In this document: positions 32,297-42,645 of the stretch, in pieces
Layout of the letters: the number at the start of each line of letters is the position of its first letter
Position numbering within the stretch: position 1 is the stretch's first letter
DNA from: Ganoderma boninense
Taxonomy: Eukaryota; Basidiomycota; Agaricomycetes; Polyporales; Polyporaceae
DNA length: 64,000 bases
Direction of reading: 5' to 3'
NCBI GenBank assembly: GCA_002900995.3
Contig: CM035315.1
Location: 2,968,012 to 3,032,011 of the forward strand
The notes under the pieces: model-generated
Told to the model about the DNA's origin: nothing
Database searches by the model: none
What the model saw: the letters and a program-made list of their open reading frames with translations, nothing else
Translations under genes and position numbers: made by a program

Positions 32297-35200
32297 TCAA
32301 GTCCCCAATCCCAGCATCTTCACCATCTCAAGCACTTTGGGCTTGGGCAGTGACTTGGTCAGGATGTCAGCAGGCATGTGCGACGTGCGCAGGTGCACTA
32401 CCTCAATGCGCCCCTTGGCCACCTCATCCCGCAGCCAGTAGAAGCGCAGGTCGAGGTGCTTCATCCGCCCATGGTGCTCTGGGTTCTTCGCCACAGACAG
32501 GGCAGAGAGGTTGTCGATGCGCATACGGGAGGCAGAGGAGAGGCTGTAGCCAAACTCAGTGAGCAGATTTCGCAGCCAGAGAGAGCATTTCCTGCCCACA
32601 CGAGACTGCAGCGATGAACTCAGCCTCTGTGGTGGACAGAGCAACGAGGGACTGGAGGCGACTCGACCAGGAGATGGCCCCAGTGCCCATCTTGATCACG
32701 TAGCCAGAAGGTGGAGTGACCAGAGTGTCAGGGCAGCCAGCATGGTCTGCATCGGTGTAGGAGGTGAACAGCTCTGATTCTAGAGAGGGAGCGTAGGTGA
32801 GCTTGTAGTTGAGGGTGCCTTGATGTAGCGAAACAGGTGCTTGACTGCCTTCCAGTGCGCCATGCCAGGTGCTGCGAGAAGCGTGCAAGGTTGCCCACAG
32901 TGCGAGCCATGTCTGGACGGGTGGCCACTGCAAGATAAAACAAAGAGCCGACTGCCTGGCTGTAGGGGATGTCCTGCATCGCACGGATGTCTGCTGGCGA
33001 CGTGGGAGCCATGTCTGCGCTGAGGCGGAGGCCAGGGTCCATGGGAGTGCTGACTGGGTCACAGTTGGAGAAGCCGTATCGCTCGAGGATGTCCAGGGAG
33101 TACTGGCGCTGCGAGATGGACAGGGAACGCTGCGAGCGGTTGCGCTCAATCTGCACACCCAGCAGCCACGACGTGGGGCCCAGATCGCGCAGCTTGAAGT
33201 GCTTGCGCAGGTCGTCCTTGACTCGCTGGATCGCTGCTTGTCCCTTGCCTGCAATGGTGATGTCGTCGACGAAGACAGGGATGATGAGACGTACACCATC
33301 GTGCAGGTACACCCAGACACTGTGCTCGCAGGTGAGGCATTCAAAGCCCCAGCTTGCTGAGCACCTCGTCCAGCTTTTCGTGCCCAGCAGCGGCCAGCCT
33401 GCTGAGGCCATAGAGGGCCTTGCGCAGGCGCCACACCCACTGCGGAGTCTTCTCCTCGAAACCATCTGGCTGGCGCATGTACACCTCCTCCTTGAGCTCT
33501 CCATTGAGGTAGGCAGAGGAGATGTCGACTGACTCCAGCTCGAGGTCCTCAAGGGCTGCAATGGCGAGGATAGCGCGGATGGAGGCCCACTTGGGTGTAG
33601 GAGCGAATGTCTCATTGTACTCGAAGCCAGGGCGCTGTGAGAAGCCCTTGGCCACCAGTCTGCCCTTGTAGCGTCAATGGAGCCGTCTGCATTGCGCTTG
33701 ACCCGGAACACCCAGCGGGAGCCCAATGGCCTTGCGACCTGGGGGCAGGAGGACAAGCTCAAGGTGCCGTTGTCGACGAGGGACTGCAGCTCTTCCTGCG
33801 CTGCCCTGATGCCACTTGTTGCGCTCCTCAGGCTCGAGTGCCATGACTTCAGACATCGAGGTAGGCTCTCCAAAGTGCTCCTGGCTTGCCTTCGACGCCT
33901 GCTCGACCACAGACTCGAATGCGACGTCCAGGGCATCGTCGTAGGACAGGTAGTCAATGAGGGGGTCAGAGTAGACGTCGTCGAGGCCTGCCAGCATTGC
34001 ATGGAGTGCGTCCTCATCGCTGCTGTCCCCTCGACCTATGAGGTCCAGCTCGTCGTCTGAGGACGTGGGACCGGCGGAGGAGAGCGTGGAACGGTTGGGG
34101 AACGGTCGATTGAGGCCAGGAGCAGCTGGTGCATCAACTGGAGCCTCAATGAGTGGATCAGGCGACGAGGAGCGTTCAGGCTGAGGAGACGGAGCAGGAG
34201 CAGGAGCAGGGGACACAGAGCGAATGCGGAGACGCTGAGGAACGAGGTTCTGGCGTTCAAGGGCATGCTCGTTGAGGGAGCCTTGGGGGCGAAAGGCACG
34301 TGAGGGGAGCTGCTTGCGAGCGAGAGCTGGATAGGGCCTAAAACCTGGGTTTTGTGCTTGCTGGTGCACAGATGGCGCAATGGGCAAGCGACTGGTGCAG
34401 GAGGTGGCCAAGCAGGTGGAGGCATTGGTGAACGAGCAGGGGGTGATGGTGAGCAAGCAGGGAGTTGCGCAGGTGGTGCAGGTGGTGCAGGAGGTTGTGC
34501 AGGTGGTGGAGAGTCTGGTGGTGAAGGTGATCGAGCTGGAGATGGTTGGCGAGGTGGTGGAGGTGCAGGCTGTGGTGCTGGAGGCGAAGGAGGAGCTGGA
34601 GGAGCTGGAGGCACAAGAGGTGCAGGATCATCATAGTCATCATCTCTCCCCTGATCATGCAGCTCTGGCACTCCTGGCACACTGTCGTCTGGTGGTGCTG
34701 CATCATCAGGGCCCCCAGGGACATCCACATCGTCGAGGGGCAGGCCAAACACATTGATGAAGGGCGAGTTGCCAGGGAAGCACTGCTCGTCAAACACTGC
34801 ATGCGACGAGACAATCACCTTCTTCGCTGCAGGGTCCCAGAACCGCCAGGCCTTGGTGCCATCCGGATAGCCAATAAAGATGCACTTGCGTGTGTGGGGC
34901 TGCAGCGCCTTGCGGTCCTTCTTGCAGATGAGCACGTAGGTCAGGCAGCCAAAAACGCGGAAATAGGACACATCAGGCTTGCACCCATCACCCTTCCAGG
35001 CTGTATAGGGAATGCCACCGTCGAGCGCAGAGGTGGGCATGCAGTTGCGTGTGTGGACAAAGGTGGAGACAGCATGGCACCAGAACGAAGGAGGCAGCTT
35101 GGACTGGGCAAGCAGGGCAGTGGCGCCTCAGACGTCGTCCTGTTTGCTCGCTCTGCTACGCCGTTCTGGTGGGGCTTGTCTGGCTTCAGTGTGCTGCCTG

Positions 35201-36041
35201 TGGATGCCGTGCTCAGCGCAGAAGTCGATGAACTCCTGGCCCATGTACTCGCTGCCCTTGTCGTCCCGTGTGGCCTTGATGCGCAGCCCTAGGCAGTTCT
35301 CAAGCATAGGCCTTGTATGCTTGAAGGCTGCAAATGCGTCGCTCTTGCGCTTGAGGTAGGCCAGGGCCCAGAAACGCGTTGCATCGTCGAGAAACACCAT
35401 CCAGTAGAGGTAGCCCTCCGGTGTGGGCACAGCAAGCTTGCCCTTGAGGTCTGTGTGCACCAGGGCAAGCCGCACGAACCGTCTGGAGGCGAAACGAGGG
35501 ATGGAGTGGTGATTGAGCTTGCCAGCCAGGCAGGGCTCACAGATCGCGCTGGGGGCACGCTTGGAGCGGATGGTGAGACCCTTGACAAGCCCTTGTTGAC
35601 CACAGAGCGCAGGTCGTCGAGGTTGACATGGGAGCAGCGCTGGTGCCACAGGGCGAGGTCCTCGTCGCAGGTGGTGGAGGCGGACATCGCAGACTTGGAC
35701 TGGGAGAGGGTGTGGCCGAGGAGGTAGCCGACGTTGTGCTCGTTGACCTGGGCCTCGAAGCACAGCTGGTCTTGGTGGTAGAAGAGCACGCTCGACGCAC
35801 ACAGCTTGACAGTGTAGCCCTTCTCCTGGATGAGGTGGAAAACAGACAGTAAATTGCTGGCAAGCGCAGGGACATGGAGGACATCGTGCAGGACGATGGC
35901 GGGGGGCAAAACTCCGTCCATCTCAGCCGGCTGGAACACCACAGAGCCCATACCCGCAGAGTAGACAATGTGGGAGTTGGCGAGGCAGATGGGGATGCTG
36001 TGGGGTGAGTAGGAGCGAAACCAGTGTCTGTGGGGGGTCAT
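32297..36041 (-). pseudogene. Copia pol (copy 3), frameshifted and lacking protease active site
   Basis: Reads from MTPHRHWFRSYSPHS (36041), just after the lost DTGAS motif, through integrase, Pro-rich linker, RT (VFVDDITIAG near 33250) and RNase H. It ends at the same ILTKSLPKPKVLEM terminus as copy 2. It is nearly identical to copies 1 and 2 but has at least ten one- or two-base gains and losses (for example near 32690, 33240, 33355, 33660, 33810, 34080, 35130, 35600). Its 3' half matches copy 2 and its 5' half (Copia 5' region and LTR F) matches copy 1, as if recombinant. Confidence 0.9.
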
Positions 36042-36053
36042 GTGTGCTGATGC

Positions 36054-36480
36054 TGTTGGCTGCAGTGACCCTCAGGACGTCACAATGGCCTGTGTCAAGC
36101 TCTGTAAAGTCTGTATTGCAGGAAACTAAGATATGCTACTCACCTGTGTCAAGCTCTGTAAAGTCTAAGGACAACAGAGCCTGACAGAGGCGTCGATACA
36201 GCTCATGGAGCACGTGCTAGGTAGAGTATGTAACGCTGTGCTACTGGCGCCGTTATGGCGCCCAGGGAGCGAGAATTGCGGACTGTACAGTGTAAAGTAG
36301 AGCAGGATGCAGATCTAAGCTAGTTGGAGCCTCTAATGAAGACGATGTTGTAACTCTATGAGATGTGCTACTGTAATGACACGAAAGATAGGGTAAGCAG
36401 GGGACACTGCAATGTACGTACGGTGCGATCGTGGACTTGGTACGATCAAAACTGCGGGCGCTACAGCACCGACTTCAACA
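36054..36480 (-). repeat. Copia 5' LTR (copy 3), 427 bp
   Basis: Plus-strand TGTTGGCTGCAG ... CGACTTCAACA. It carries a block of changes (CACGAAAGATAGGGTAAGCAGG) shared with the LTR at 39187 but not with the 3' LTR at 31856. The two LTRs of copy 3 therefore do not descend from one integration. Confidence 0.92.
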
Positions 36481-38271
36481 GGTCCATATACTCAGCTAAT
36501 TCCTCACTATTATCATACAGCCACTTGTCCTTGCTGGCTTCCTCCTCCTTGACAGTGGCCTTGCCTTTACTGGGGGCCTGGGAACCCCAAAGTGTGTGCA
36601 CTGCGGCGGATATAGTGCGAGAAGCAGTAGGAGTAAGAGAGGAGTGAGAAGGAGTGGAGGGGCACAGCAGAGCCACAAGCAGGAGAACTGCAGTCAGCGG
36701 GGCGGGGCCAGTGGCCAACATGGGATCAAGCAGGGGAGGGGCTTGTTGGGTGAGCTGGGCAATTAAGCCCTCAAAAATGCTGGGTGCACGACCGTAGAAG
36801 ATGTGGTAAGGAGTTGGTGATGGGATAAAGGGCTGGTTGTCGCCGCGATGACTCAGACGTGGCATTGCAGGGCTGTTGAGAGCCCCACCATCTTGAAAGT
36901 TTGAGCTGCTCACAAAGGAGTACAATTGGGAGGTCAATATGGAGTCTCACCTCATCCACAATGACAGGGGTCCTTGGGGGACGGGTCCCCGGGGCGTGCA
37001 TGAACAGGGACCCACCACCGGAGAGGCAGTCCAACTAGGTTATCTGGTTCTGAGTAGGGAGCGAAGAAGGTTGCAAGATCGACAAGAAACTCACCATGTC
37101 CATGATCGTGTTCCTGTAATCATCGCGGAGGTGGGTCTGCCAAGTCAGTATCTGGTCATTGCGGTGAGCAAAGATGTGAGCAGGATGCAAAGCCCCGAGT
37201 GCGACTGCATGTTGATTGTCATTGGTACCACTGTAAGCCAGGAATGTGATCACCATAGTGCGCAGATGCCCCTCTGGCTGGTTTTGGAAGACTCCAGACC
37301 CTCCATGGAGACATGCGACATTTGTGGAATGGATAGGGGAGAGGAGAGAAGCTGCGGATGAGTGCACTGACAAAGAGGCTTGCACAATGACTTACTTATA
37401 TGCTGTTGACGACTGCTCTGGCCCATCAGAAACTGACAAGAGGTAGAACGATGAGCTGCTGGAGAAGACCACCAGTCGCAGTATTGAGCTCAACAAATTT
37501 GTATTCACGGGCATCCTGCAGGGTTGCATGCATCTAACAAGACTTCTAAATGGTCAGCTGTATATGGAGCATGACTGTGAGCACCATAAGCCGTAGTACT
37601 TCTCCCTACTCCTTTGTGCGGGTGACAAATAATGAGGCAGGCCTTCTATGACTGCAGGGCAACATGAGGCCAAGGATGAACCTACATAGGGCACAAGACA
37701 TCTAATTCCACAACACACAAGACACTGGAAGGAAATATGAAAGCACACCTTGCCTCCAGCTGACATATAGGCAGATCCCAAGAATACGCCACATCCGAGA
37801 GGTCATCATGCTGCTCATCCCCAAGTTGCTGACCATCTGCAACTCACATCAGTCGAGAGGGACGGTATTGACTGAGTGCACAGTGAAGGAGAACGTTATG
37901 GCAGGTGGGGAGGCAGCATACAGTCGTGATGGAGGAGACCCGGTGGAGACAAGCATCAAGCTCCAGCGCTTCCTGCCATCCGAACAACCGGGATTCCAGG
38001 ATCTAAATAGGATTATGTGTATCTTCTCCAAACCTTGCACATCTGACTCGGATACAGTACATAGATTTGAACATTGCAATTTCTGAACATCAGACAAGGC
38101 ATCAACAATCGAGAGCCAACTGCAGCTCTCTTGTCCTCCATTCTGTCTGATGCTGTGTACTACTAACATTATCCCTGTCCCAAATTATCAAGAAAATCTA
38201 CAAAAAGTCCAGCCTCACAGTCATTGATGGTCCCTGGTAACACACTTTCCTTGTTGTCTGACTCATCATCC
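36481..38271. other. Unrecognised 1.8 kb between Copia LTRs
   Basis: No intact gene. Minus-strand frames such as 36461-36937 and 37035-37385 have some coding flavour (FQNQPEGHLRTMVITFLAYS) but are interrupted by stops. I read this as an old degraded coding element into which the solo LTR at 38272 later inserted. Confidence 0.45.
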
Positions 38272-38697
38272 TGTTAGCTGCAGTGGCCCTCAGGACGTCA
38301 CAATGGCCTGTGTCAAGCTCTGTAAAGTCTGTATTGCAGGAAACTAAGATATGCTACTCACCTGTGTCAAGCTCTGTAAAGTCTAAGGACACAGAGCCTG
38401 ACAGAGGCGTCGATACAGCTCATGGAGCACGTGCTAGGTAGAGTATGTAACACTGTGCTACTGGCGCCGTTATGGCGCCCAGGGAGCGAGAATTGCGGAC
38501 TGTACAGTGTAAAGTAGAGCAGGATGCAGATCTAAGCTAGTTGGAGCCTCTAATGAAGACGATGTTGTAACTCTATGAGATGTCCTATGCTAACGAAACG
38601 AAAAATACCCCAGGTAGGGGACAATGCAATGTACGTACGGTGCGATCGTGGACTTGGTGCGATCAATACTGCGGGCGCTACAGCGCCGACTTCAACA
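38272..38697 (-). repeat. Solo Copia LTR with CATCC duplication
   Basis: A complete 426 bp LTR, plus-strand TGTTAGCTGCAG ... CGACTTCAACA. It is flanked by an exact 5-bp duplication CATCC at 38267-38271 and 38698-38702. This confirms the 5-bp target duplication of the family and LTR-LTR recombination at this site. Confidence 0.95.
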
Positions 38698-39186
38698 CAT
38701 CCCCCTCAGCATCCACCCCAGTGGCTTTGCGATGAAGTGGGGCATGACATGCCCACAATGGGACACCAATTGCTTCTGTCGCAGCATCACATCCCACTTG
38801 CTTCCCAGCCACGAGTTTTCCCAAAAACTCCACCAACTGTGTCTTATACAACTGGGGCCTTATGCAAGCACTGATCTTATCCTCGTATGCTAGCAAATTT
38901 CAAGCTGGTGTGCGAGTGCTGGGTCTGAGAAATGTACTGTGGTGATGGCAACTTGAAGGTCGATGAGTGCTGTGGGATCTCCATGTTCAGCTGTTCGATC
39001 TTATTCACGTGCTTGATGTTGAACTGAAGATTCATCACTTGCCGATTGATCCGCTGAGCCCAAGGGAACTGCTTTATGTTGTTGCACATCTCACGCAAAA
39101 GGTCAAACTCTGCAAGGGTTACCATGTCCATCACCTCATTCTAGGACAGTGTTGATCACATCAGCTTGGTTGCGCACTGGTTGTAT
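38698..39186. other. Unrecognised sequence, continuation of the solo LTR target
   Basis: Together with 36481-38271 this is the pre-insertion locus. A minus-strand frame at 38877-39134 (FDLLREMCNNIKQFPWAQRI) looks like a coding relic. No known family is evident. Confidence 0.4.
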
Positions 39187-39607
39187 TGTTGAAGTCGGTG
39201 CTGTAGCGCCCGCAGTTTTGATCGCACCAAGTCCACAATCGCACCGTACGTACATTGCAGTGTCCCCTGCTTACCCTATCTTTCGTGTCATTACAGTAGC
39301 ACATCTCATAGAGTTACAACATCGTCTTCATTAGAGGCTCCAACTAGCTTAGATCTGCATCCTGCTCTACTTTACACTGTACAGTCCGCAATTCTCGCTC
39401 CCTGGGCGCCATAACGGCGCCAGTAGCACAGCGTACATACTCTACCTACACGTGCTCCATGAGCTGTATCGACGCCTCTGTCAGGCTCTGTTGTCTTAGA
39501 CTTTACAGAGCTTGACACAGGTGAGTAGCATATCTTAGTTTCCTGCAATACAGACTTTACAGAGCTTGACACAGGCATTGTGACGTCTGAGGTCACTGCA
39601 GCCAACA
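39187..39607 (+). repeat. Copia LTR (copy 4)
   Basis: TGTTGAAGTCGG to GCAGCCAACA, about 421 bp because of scattered single-base losses. It shares the CTTACCCTATCTTTCGTG variant with the LTR at 36054-36480. Confidence 0.9.
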
Positions 39608-39835
39608 GCATCAGCACACATACCCCCCACAGACACTGGTTTCGCTCCTACTCACCCCACAGCATCCCCATCTGCCTCGCCAACTCCCACATTGTCTACT
39701 CTGCGGGTAGGGCTCTGTGGTGTTCCAGCCGGCGATGAGATGACGGAGTTTTGCCCCCCGCCATCGTCCGCACGATGTCCTCCATGTCCTGCGCTTGCCA
39801 GCAATTTACTGTCTGTTTTCCACCTCATCCAGGAG
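39187..39835 (+). mobile_element. Copia copy 4, cut by assembly gap
   Basis: The LTR is 39187-39607, followed by GCATCAGCACACAT and then the protease-integrase region to the gap. It has the same PBS-less junction as copy 3. Several bases are missing compared with all other copies (for example CTACCTACACGTG and GAGGTCACTGC), and the sequence runs into N. The consensus here looks poor. Confidence 0.85.
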
Positions 39836-39935
39836 NNNNNNNNNNNNNNNNNNNNNNNNNNNNNNNNNNNNNNNNNNNNNNNNNNNNNNNNNNNNNNNNN
39901 NNNNNNNNNNNNNNNNNNNNNNNNNNNNNNNNNNN
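39836..39935. other. Assembly gap (100 N)
   Basis: Exactly 100 N, the conventional placeholder for a gap of unknown size. Copia pol enters from the left and a host gene exon emerges on the right. Confidence 0.99.
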
Positions 39936-40471
39936 GACGCGCCCCGGTCCAAGAGAGTCACGGCGGATTGCGGCGATGCTAACGACATATCAGCAATTTC
40001 GGTGGGAGATAGCGCGATTGAACGTACGTTTTCTTGGCGGTTGGAGTGAAAGTAACCTGGGCATCGGAGGTTTCCAGAACACCATCGTCGGCCTACTACG
40101 ACGTCAGGTCACCTGTTGTATGTCAATGAAAGGACGCGCTCGTACCAAACGTTGAACAGTCCGAGTAACCCAGTGAGACCACTGTGGGCCCATCCTATCC
40201 TTGCGTGCATCGGCTATCTTTCGAACTGGGTTTGTGTGGCAGGTGAGCGGACTCTGACCACCGACATCGCAGTTGGGAACACACCGTGTGCCCTGAGAGT
40301 AGCCATGTGGACGGTGTGCTTGCGTTGCTCCTTCTGGATGTCAGATAGCGCTCCGAGGACGCCTAGACAAGGCATGGTGAGACGGTGGTTGAGAGAGACT
40401 TGATGAGAGTAAGTAGACTTACGCTCGGCGTACGTGTACTTGGACTTCTTCTTGGAGGAGGTTGGGGCCAT
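39936..40471 (-). CDS. Conserved-looking small basic protein, 3' end in gap
   Basis: Five exons can be read from the ATG at 40471: 40423-40471, 40285-40362, 40146-40225, 40028-40092 and 39936-39978 (continuing into the N run). The introns of 49-60 nt have GT-AG ends (three donors are GTAAGT, GTACGA and GTACGT) and keep one frame. The product begins MAPTSSKKKSKYTYAERVLG and goes on with HVRKIADARKDRMGPQWSHW and an alternating strand/helix stretch (TRTVQRL, VLETSDAQVTFTP, AKKTIAAIRRD). The pattern, helices followed by a short beta hairpin, would suit a winged-helix fold, but I do not recognise the family. The basic Lys run at residues 7-11 may be a nuclear signal. Confidence 0.68.
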
Positions 40472-41075
40472 GGTGTGTTGAGATGTGAGCAGAGCAGAGC
40501 AAATGGAAGATAGAGGTTAGGTGAAGAGAGATAGATGAGAAGAGAAGAGACAGGAACGAAGTGGGTGCCTCCTGCACGAGGCGAGACGGTGGTCGTGGCC
40601 CAGCGCCAACCCCTCACATACATCGCGTGTGGCGTCACTGTCACGCGCCCCGTGACTCTGCGCGACTCCGCGGACCCGCAATTTCGACAGCGTCGGCGGC
40701 ATCCTTGCTCCATCGTCTGGGCCCCTGTCAAAGCGAATAAAGGAGGAAAGAGTTTCTGAACTCGTCTTGAATGGAGTCATATGTTCGGAGATCCATCCGC
40801 TCTGGTCCTCGGTGAGTCGGTGGTGATTGCGACTTCGGACATCCGACCTGGACAAAGCATGACTCGAGGCTCCTATTGCACCGACACTAAGATACGCACC
40901 GATGGAATCGTTGCACCGATGGATTCGTTATTATGCCGCGTTTATCTCACAACCAGGGCGTCAAAGCCCACATACGCGAATGTTTCAGGGGATTACGAGT
41001 GCATGATGCGAGGAACAGGCAGTTTAGACAATGATAGCTAGGTTCAAAGGGCAACTCAGCGTATACACAGTTCTT
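40472..41075. other. Intergenic, promoter of the gene ending in the gap
   Basis: About 600 bp between two minus-strand genes. It should contain the terminator of the HCNGP-like gene and the promoter of the gene starting at 40471. No specific site was recognised. Confidence 0.5.
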
Positions 41076-42266
41076 TTACCCCCACCGACTTCTGTCCCTC
41101 CCTTTCCCATATCCACCGCCGAGCACCCCCTCCCCTGCGCTCCGATAAGCCCCACCACGGTTGGACGGATTGTAGGGTTGGTGGCGACCAGGTTTGCCAG
41201 CCTCGACACGCTGACGATGTGCGGATGAGGACGAACCCGCAGTGAAGTCGATACGAGAGCGTTGGGACGAATGCTGCGATGCCGAGGTCGCCTCTGAGCG
41301 TGTTTTCTGCGCCTCTGCTATCCGGTCCGCGTACCACTCTTCCTTCATGTCGGTGGGATCCCAAATGTGTTTCGGGAAGTTCGTTGTGCGTTCATCGACG
41401 TCGACAAACTCTACCAGCTTCGTATATAGATGAGGATTTCGGAATGCGCGATTGGACATGAGAGAGTCATTGAAATGTCGGGGATTTTCCACGTCTCGTT
41501 TGAGGGCAAGAAAATTGTTGATCTTCGCCTGAATACAAAGGAGTGCCGTAGAGTGAGTTCCAGGTCAGATTTGAAGGGACGGATAAGGGGGCAGACTACG
41601 TACTCTGATGGCCTCATCGCACGGTTCTGTTGGCTCTGGAGGGATGCCCCAATCCTGCAAACCGGGTATGGGCGGCGGTCGAAGGAGCTGTCGTATGCGC
41701 GCCATTTCGTCCGTGGCGTCGTCCATGCCTGAAGGTAGGGGTATGGAAACGTCTTGTGACTGCGAGGAGGTTTGGAGTGGAAGGGATGATGGACCGGGTT
41801 CAGGCTGGTCGTCGGGAAGACGAGACCTAGGATGGGGCTTTGAAGGAGCATGGCGACGAATGATGACAGCGGGCCTCGATGGGGTTGAAGACGCGCTGGG
41901 ACGGGTTAGATCTACAAAAAAGAGATGGCGAAGGGGATGAGGATGGAAGGCGAGGAGAAGAAGAGCAAGACGGACTTTCTGACGAGGCTGAAGCACGTGT
42001 GCTCAGCTGGACGCCCTGGCCAAAAAGGAAGGGATGGAGAGCAAGGAGGGAAACAGAGCTGGGTGAGGGTGGCAGTGAATGCTCTCACATCGGTGTCATG
42101 TTTTGAGAGAATGCTTGGGCGAGTAGCAGACGGATTGGACTGGGTTCGAGAGGAATCGTCCTCATGGTCGCTGAGGGGGTCGTCGCCGTAGTTGCCAAGG
42201 CCTGTGAGGGTTTATGAGCGAAGGACGGGAAAGAAAGACAGGGTTAGGTAGACCTGGGATGGGCAT
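41076..42266 (-). CDS. HCNGP/SAP30-binding protein-like
   Basis: Exons: 42254-42266, 42089-42201, 41976-42015, 41604-41911 and 41076-41528 in one frame, about 308 aa. The acidic N-terminus is [17 protein letters not shown]. The HCNGP domain spans roughly residues 120-220. It contains [19 protein letters not shown] sequence, [47 protein letters not shown] and HIWDP. The FN(D/E)xL ... RNPH ... DERTTNFP series is the family hallmark. The C-terminus is Gly/Ser/Arg-rich. Family members are nuclear and linked to transcriptional co-repression and, in recent work, splicing of short introns, which fits a genome with 50-60 nt introns. Exon 3 (40 nt) is the least certain: its donor is GTCCGT and its acceptor could be eight bases further in. 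The gene is divergent from the Zn2Cys6 gene, 379 bp away. Confidence 0.88.
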
Positions 42267-42645
42267 CTTGCGTAGTGAGCCTGGAGCGGGGCTGATGCAA
42301 GGTTGATGGGAGTGGGATGAGAGCAAGAGACTCTCGCTCGGCGACGCTGCGACTCCGAGCCGTCCGCGGCGGTCAGGCGCCCAAGGTTGCGTCGGGGGAT
42401 AGACCAAGAGGACGAGGACTGCAACATACGCACCGGGTAAATCTACTTTTGGTTCCCGCTGACCGAGTGCGCAGCGCAGAGACTGCTATCAAGCGGGAGG
42501 GCAAGGGCTGATATGGAGGAGTCGGATAAGTAAGAGGAGAACGCAGATCCCAGCGCCGCCTTGGCCACAGCCTCTCCCGGTCCTCCCTCTCCTGGGTCCT
42601 TGCCCGTCTCCCCATTTCTCTGCTGCTATGTGGATCTGATCTCCA
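42267..42645. promoter_or_regulatory. Divergent promoter region
   Basis: 379 bp between the start codons of the HCNGP-like gene (minus) and the Zn2Cys6 gene (plus). It is pyrimidine-rich on the plus strand near 42560-42640, as is common upstream of fungal start codons. No TATA box or specific factor site is evident. Confidence 0.5.

Larger units (their letters stand above)
31856..36480 (-). mobile_element. Copia retrotransposon copy 3, PBS-less deletion derivative
   Basis: Inverted relative to copy 2. The 3' LTR is 31856-32281 and the 5' LTR is 36054-36480. Between the 5' LTR and the protease only GCATCAGCACACAT remains, so the PBS, the gag region and the start of protease (DTGAS) are deleted. 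There is no direct repeat at its two outer ends (GTGGA and GGTCC). It forms a large inverted repeat with copy 2 around the 1.4 kb Gypsy spacer. Confidence 0.93.
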
